64,000 bases of DNA from positions 990,001-1,054,000 of the forward strand of contig JAQFVV010000157.1 in the NCBI GenBank assembly GCA_028023455.1, given 5' to 3'. The notes beneath the pieces are model-generated. The model was not told where the DNA came from and did no database searches. It saw nothing but the letters and a program-made list of their open reading frames with translations. Positions 61,101-64,000 of this stretch are shown here, in pieces. Source of the DNA: Epiperipatus broadwayi (Eukaryota > Onychophora > Udeonychophora > Euonychophora > Peripatidae). The translations under genes and the position numbers were made by a program. Within the stretch, counting starts at the first letter, position 1. Every line of letters begins with the position of its first letter.

Positions 61101-62404
61101 GTCCAAAATACTACTTTTCTCCATCTTGTAATTTTCCGAACTAATCCAGCGTTTGTCATACTTCTAGTATAAAGTTTCCGATATATTTTCACTATATATG
61201 ATGTTCCCATGACCATTTGCTTGTAAATTGAGCTTCAATTTAGAGACGATTGATAGGAAAATTTAAATTAACACTGCATGTCTATTATTTAAAACTTTTA
61301 TAGATTATTTATAACGACACTCTTGTAATTTTAAAAAAATGATTTTAGAGCGTCTATAAATTTACTTAGCTATTTTTCTAATAGCACAATTAACTTGAAA
61401 ATTCAATCACGAAGTCCTCTCCTAACAATTGAACTGAGCTTTTATACCGGAAGAAACTTCCCATTTGATTGGTAGATTAAACAATCAACTTTGCTGGCTT
61501 ATTTACATATTTACCAACAACACAAAATTAAAAATAAATAATGACTTATTTAATATTTAATATTTATTACATTATTACATTTTTAAAATAATTCTTATCG
61601 TTTATTTAAATCCACTAAACATTTTTTTAAAATATTCTTATTTACTTGATTTTAATTTTAACTTTTATAAAATTATTTAAAATACACTAAGTCTTTTTTA
61701 TACGTTATATTTTTAAAACAATATTTTAAAATCAGATTTAATATTCTACATTGATTTATCTTTATTTTTATCTCGTGATAACTCACGTATTATTTATAAA
61801 TTTTATAACATGATTTTTTAAAATAGTTTTGCAACTTTACTAAATAACTTCCAAGCATGTGTGTGTATATCTAACTAACATCTGTTTTTTATAACACAAG
61901 AAACGCTTATCATCGTCTAAAAATAAACTAACAATTGCATTTTTTAAAATAAATATTTTTTAAATAAATAAGATATTATAATAGATTTTAAAATAATTAT
62001 CCAATATTATTAAAATCAAATATTAGTCTTCTATTTAAGTACTTACAATAATTAAAATATTTATATTCTTTTATAATATTATTTTATCAACAATAAACAT
62101 ATGCATTTAATTTTAACTTGTCTTTTAAACACTTTTAGCTTTAAATACCTATTTATTAAATATATTAATGCAGTATTGATTATGGCCATTTTTCCCAACT
62201 ATATATTATAATCATCATCATTTAAAATGTCTCTCTCAATATCAGCACAATTTCACATATCAAATACTCATAGATTGCTTTAATTAAACCTTTTGAAATA
62301 TTACCATAAGCAAAATTAACATCACATATTCAAATATATCTTAAATTTAAAATTTTTAACAGATTAGCACAAAATTTAGATGGTGACCCATACAAAAGGG
62401 CACA
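58125..62404 (-). repeat. Long LTR (4.28 kb), 3' LTR of a minus-strand retrotransposon
   Basis: On the minus strand it starts TGTGCCCTTTTGTATGG (62404), directly after a purine-rich tract, and ends GTAAGGGTACA (58125), giving TG..CA ends. It is homologous to the solo LTR at 34275-39034 and to the truncated copy ending at 26469. It carries a CCAAT/TATA promoter and, further downstream, several AATAAA signals around 59000-59060. At over 4 kb it is unusually long for an LTR. Confidence 0.8.
61439..61472 (-). promoter_or_regulatory. CCAAT + TATA promoter in the long LTR
   Basis: On the minus strand ACCAATCAAATGGG is followed 21 bases after CCAAT by TATAAAAG (61446-61439) and then CTCAGTTC, an initiator-like TCAGT. 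Spacing matches the solo LTR copy within one base. Confidence 0.6.
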
Positions 62405-62418
62405 TATTCCCCTCCTTC
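62405..62418 (-). promoter_or_regulatory. Polypurine tract (plus-strand primer)
   Basis: The minus-strand sequence GAAGGAGGGGAATA immediately precedes the LTR start TGTGCCC. This is the expected position and composition of a retrotransposon PPT and fixes the LTR boundary and orientation. Confidence 0.75.
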
Positions 62419-63248
62419 AGATAAAATTTTAAATTTAACATCTATCTTCATCTTCTTTAATCCACATTTATCATCTTCATCTTTCTTATCATTAAATCTC
62501 ATAATAAATTACTTTAACATAAAATTTTATAAAGCATTGAAATATCATCTTAAATCTCAATTAGAAAACACTTTTAAATAAAACTACAATGATTTCTTTT
62601 ACTTTATAAAATAAGTTTCACTTTTCTTTACTCATCTCTTAACTAGGTTACTTTTATTTCCCTAATATTTCTATAAACATTAAATATTTAAATTCTTTTA
62701 AATACACCCTTTACATAACTACTGAAAATACATATTCCTATAGTTAATACTATATTTTAAACTACTTTATGTATTTTACTCCAAATTTATTGCTAGTTTC
62801 ATTAGCAATTTTATAGATCATTGTTTAATAAATCTATATACTTCTCATTTTAAAAGATTAACTTGATCCCTTAAGATTGATCAATTTCATGATCACTACT
62901 ATAATATAAATTAATCTTTCATAAGATCTACTTACATATAATTTAAATATATGAGTCTTTATACTTTATATCTTTATTACTCAACTTTTACTTAAACATA
63001 TTTACTTTAATAGCTAATTCCACATTTTATTTTAGTCATTCTGACCAAAATTTATTTCTCCCAAAATTATTATTTATTAACTCAATAAATAATATCTTAT
63101 TATACATATTTTGTAAACTTCTTCAATTAAATCTTTATCTATTCTGCTAACTCATCATATACAATAAATTATTTCCTTATGTGAACAAAGCAAGTATTTA
63201 AACCTTACATTAAAATCTTTATTCACAATACATTCTTAAAATTGTAAC
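62419..63248 (-). other. 3' non-coding part of the LTR retrotransposon
   Basis: Lies between the integrase stop and the PPT. A+T-rich, no frame recognised. An env-like gene is not evident. Confidence 0.5.
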
Positions 63249-63449
63249 TCACACTTCAGATGGAAATGGAATTAAACTCCTTGCATTATAAGTTCCTTTT
63301 TCCCCATCTGGTGTGGTTAACATAAATGCATTCTCCCCTACTTTGCAAGATATTCTATATGGACCTTCATATAGACTAAGAAATTTTTTGAATTGATTTC
63401 TTTGTAGGTTGCTAACATGGAAAGATTTTATATTTATTTTGCAAAGCAA
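63249..63449 (-). pseudogene. Integrase C-terminal fragment of a Ty3/gypsy-type pol
   Basis: The integrase C-terminal domain binds DNA during insertion of the cDNA. The minus frame reads FKKFLSLYEGPYRISCKVG then ENAFMLTTPDGEKGTYNARS and LIPFPSEV before the stop. F-x-P-L-Y-E-G-P-Y-x-I, N-A-Y-x-L and G-x-Y-N-x-x-x-L-x-P-F are the standard blocks at the end of gypsy-type integrases. The frame stays open a little upstream (to about 63480) without an ATG, so it is a piece of a longer polyprotein cut off from its upstream part by stops in 63450-63523. It sits 830 bases from the PPT, as expected. The catalytic DDE core is not in the window. Confidence 0.75.
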
Positions 63450-63523
63450 AAAAAAAATAATAATATAATGCCATAATACATTATCAAATACACATCTTCT
63501 TTAAGAATTATTTGTCTTAATTA

Positions 63524-64000
63524 TTATATATCTTCTTCTTTAAATCTAAACTTTAATTCTCTTTCTCCTTTCTTAAATCTCACCTTAACTTTTCCTATCT
63601 TCTTTCCTTTATTAAGATTATTCTCAAGAAAATCTGTTATAAATTTCTCATGCTTTGGATATTTAAGTCTTACTTTTATCTTGCTTAAATCTTTATTCCA
63701 ATTAAATTTTCCATTTATAACTTCATCATTAGGTATTAAGTTCCTAATTCCTTCAAATAATATTTCTTTAAAAATATCAGCTTGTACATGAATATTTTTA
63801 TCATCAATAATACATTTAGATATCACTTCTTGCAGTTTATTCTTAAATTTATTACTACTGATATCTATAATTTTTAATAATTCATGCTCCAACAACTTTA
63901 AGTACTTTTGCTTTGAAGATTTTGATTTTATCTTCGTAAATCTCCCAAATCTTTTATCATCAACATAATATTTCTTAAAATTATTAATTTGGTCTATAGT
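63524..64000 (-). CDS. Lysine-rich open frame upstream of the integrase fragment, partial at window edge
   Basis: The minus frame is open from the right edge (64000) to a stop at 63524, 158 codons, and probably continues beyond. Near the edge it reads NFKKYYVDDKRFGRFTKIK. The first ATG in the window region is internal. Its second half alternates basic and aromatic residues and ends VKVRFKKGERELKFRFKEED. I recognise no domain. YVDD here is not in an RT context. By position it could be part of the element's polyprotein or an additional ORF. It is the longest uninterrupted non-gap frame in the window, which in such A+T-rich DNA suggests recent coding constraint. Confidence 0.5.
   Translation of the reverse strand, partial: TIDQINNFKKYYVDDKRFGRFTKIKSKSSKQKYLKLLEHELLKIIDISSNKFKNKLQEVISKCIIDDKNIHVQADIFKEILFEGIRNLIPNDEVINGKFNWNKDLSKIKVRLKYPKHEKFITDFLENNLNKGKKIGKVKVRFKKGERELKFRFKEEDI

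Noticed and set aside
63860-64000. YVDD near the right edge as an RT catalytic motif
   Set aside because: Surrounding residues (KKYYVDDKRFGRF) are not RT palm sequence, and no other RT motif is adjacent.

Overview
This is a eukaryotic, almost certainly invertebrate metazoan, genomic window. It is very A+T-rich (about three quarters by eye) and contains a 500-base assembly gap. There is no operon-like coding, no CRISPR array and no long intact gene. The only host coding sequence I can defend is one spliced exon, 55428-55558 on the + strand. It encodes a conserved piece of a TCF25/NULP1-like protein. No other exon of that gene was recognised, so most of the window is probably intron and flank of this gene, filled with old and younger transposable elements. 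I cannot name the species. The long introns, A+T content and repertoire (Penelope-like, L1/Tx1-like LINE, Merlin, hAT, hammerhead-type repeats, very long LTRs) fit several invertebrate lineages.

Layout. 1-12 kb: a TA-flanked MITE with 20-base-class inverted ends (3476-4416), a ~65-bp tandem repeat, a decayed hAT element carrying its own minisatellite (5997-6826), a Penelope-like retroelement on the minus strand bounded by ~175-bp direct repeats (7012-9668), and a head-to-head fragment of a hammerhead-related repeat (10547-10998). 12-22 kb: a tRNA-like mini-SINE (12264-12384), tandem duplications (15.7-16.1 kb), a near-perfect fold-back (16528-16735), the N gap, and a rearranged LTR element with polypurine tract and a 1.8-kb LTR (19385-21800). 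23-34 kb: a broken LINE ORF1-like frame, a Merlin DNA transposon with a transposase remnant, a truncated LTR, and a decayed L1/Tx1-like LINE (about 29.9-33.4 kb) containing a tRNA-like mini-SINE with a 16-bp target duplication.

34-64 kb: a 4.76-kb solo LTR on the minus strand (34275-39034), four fold-back or palindromic elements (40.7, 43.0-43.5, 49.5-50.1, 50.8 kb), a 1.4-unit tandem array of a 471-bp repeat with a hammerhead-like motif (44657-45320), the TCF25 exon, and the 3' end of a minus-strand LTR retrotransposon. That element has its LTR at 58125-62404, a PPT at 62405-62418, an integrase C-terminal fragment, and a lysine-rich frame running off the right edge.

The elements do not form a pathway. 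They record layered insertion. Two themes recur. LTR insertions sit inside (AT)n runs. Very small structured-RNA retroposons (tRNA-like and hammerhead-like) appear several times with insertion footprints. All family names come from motif reading by eye; no database search was possible.
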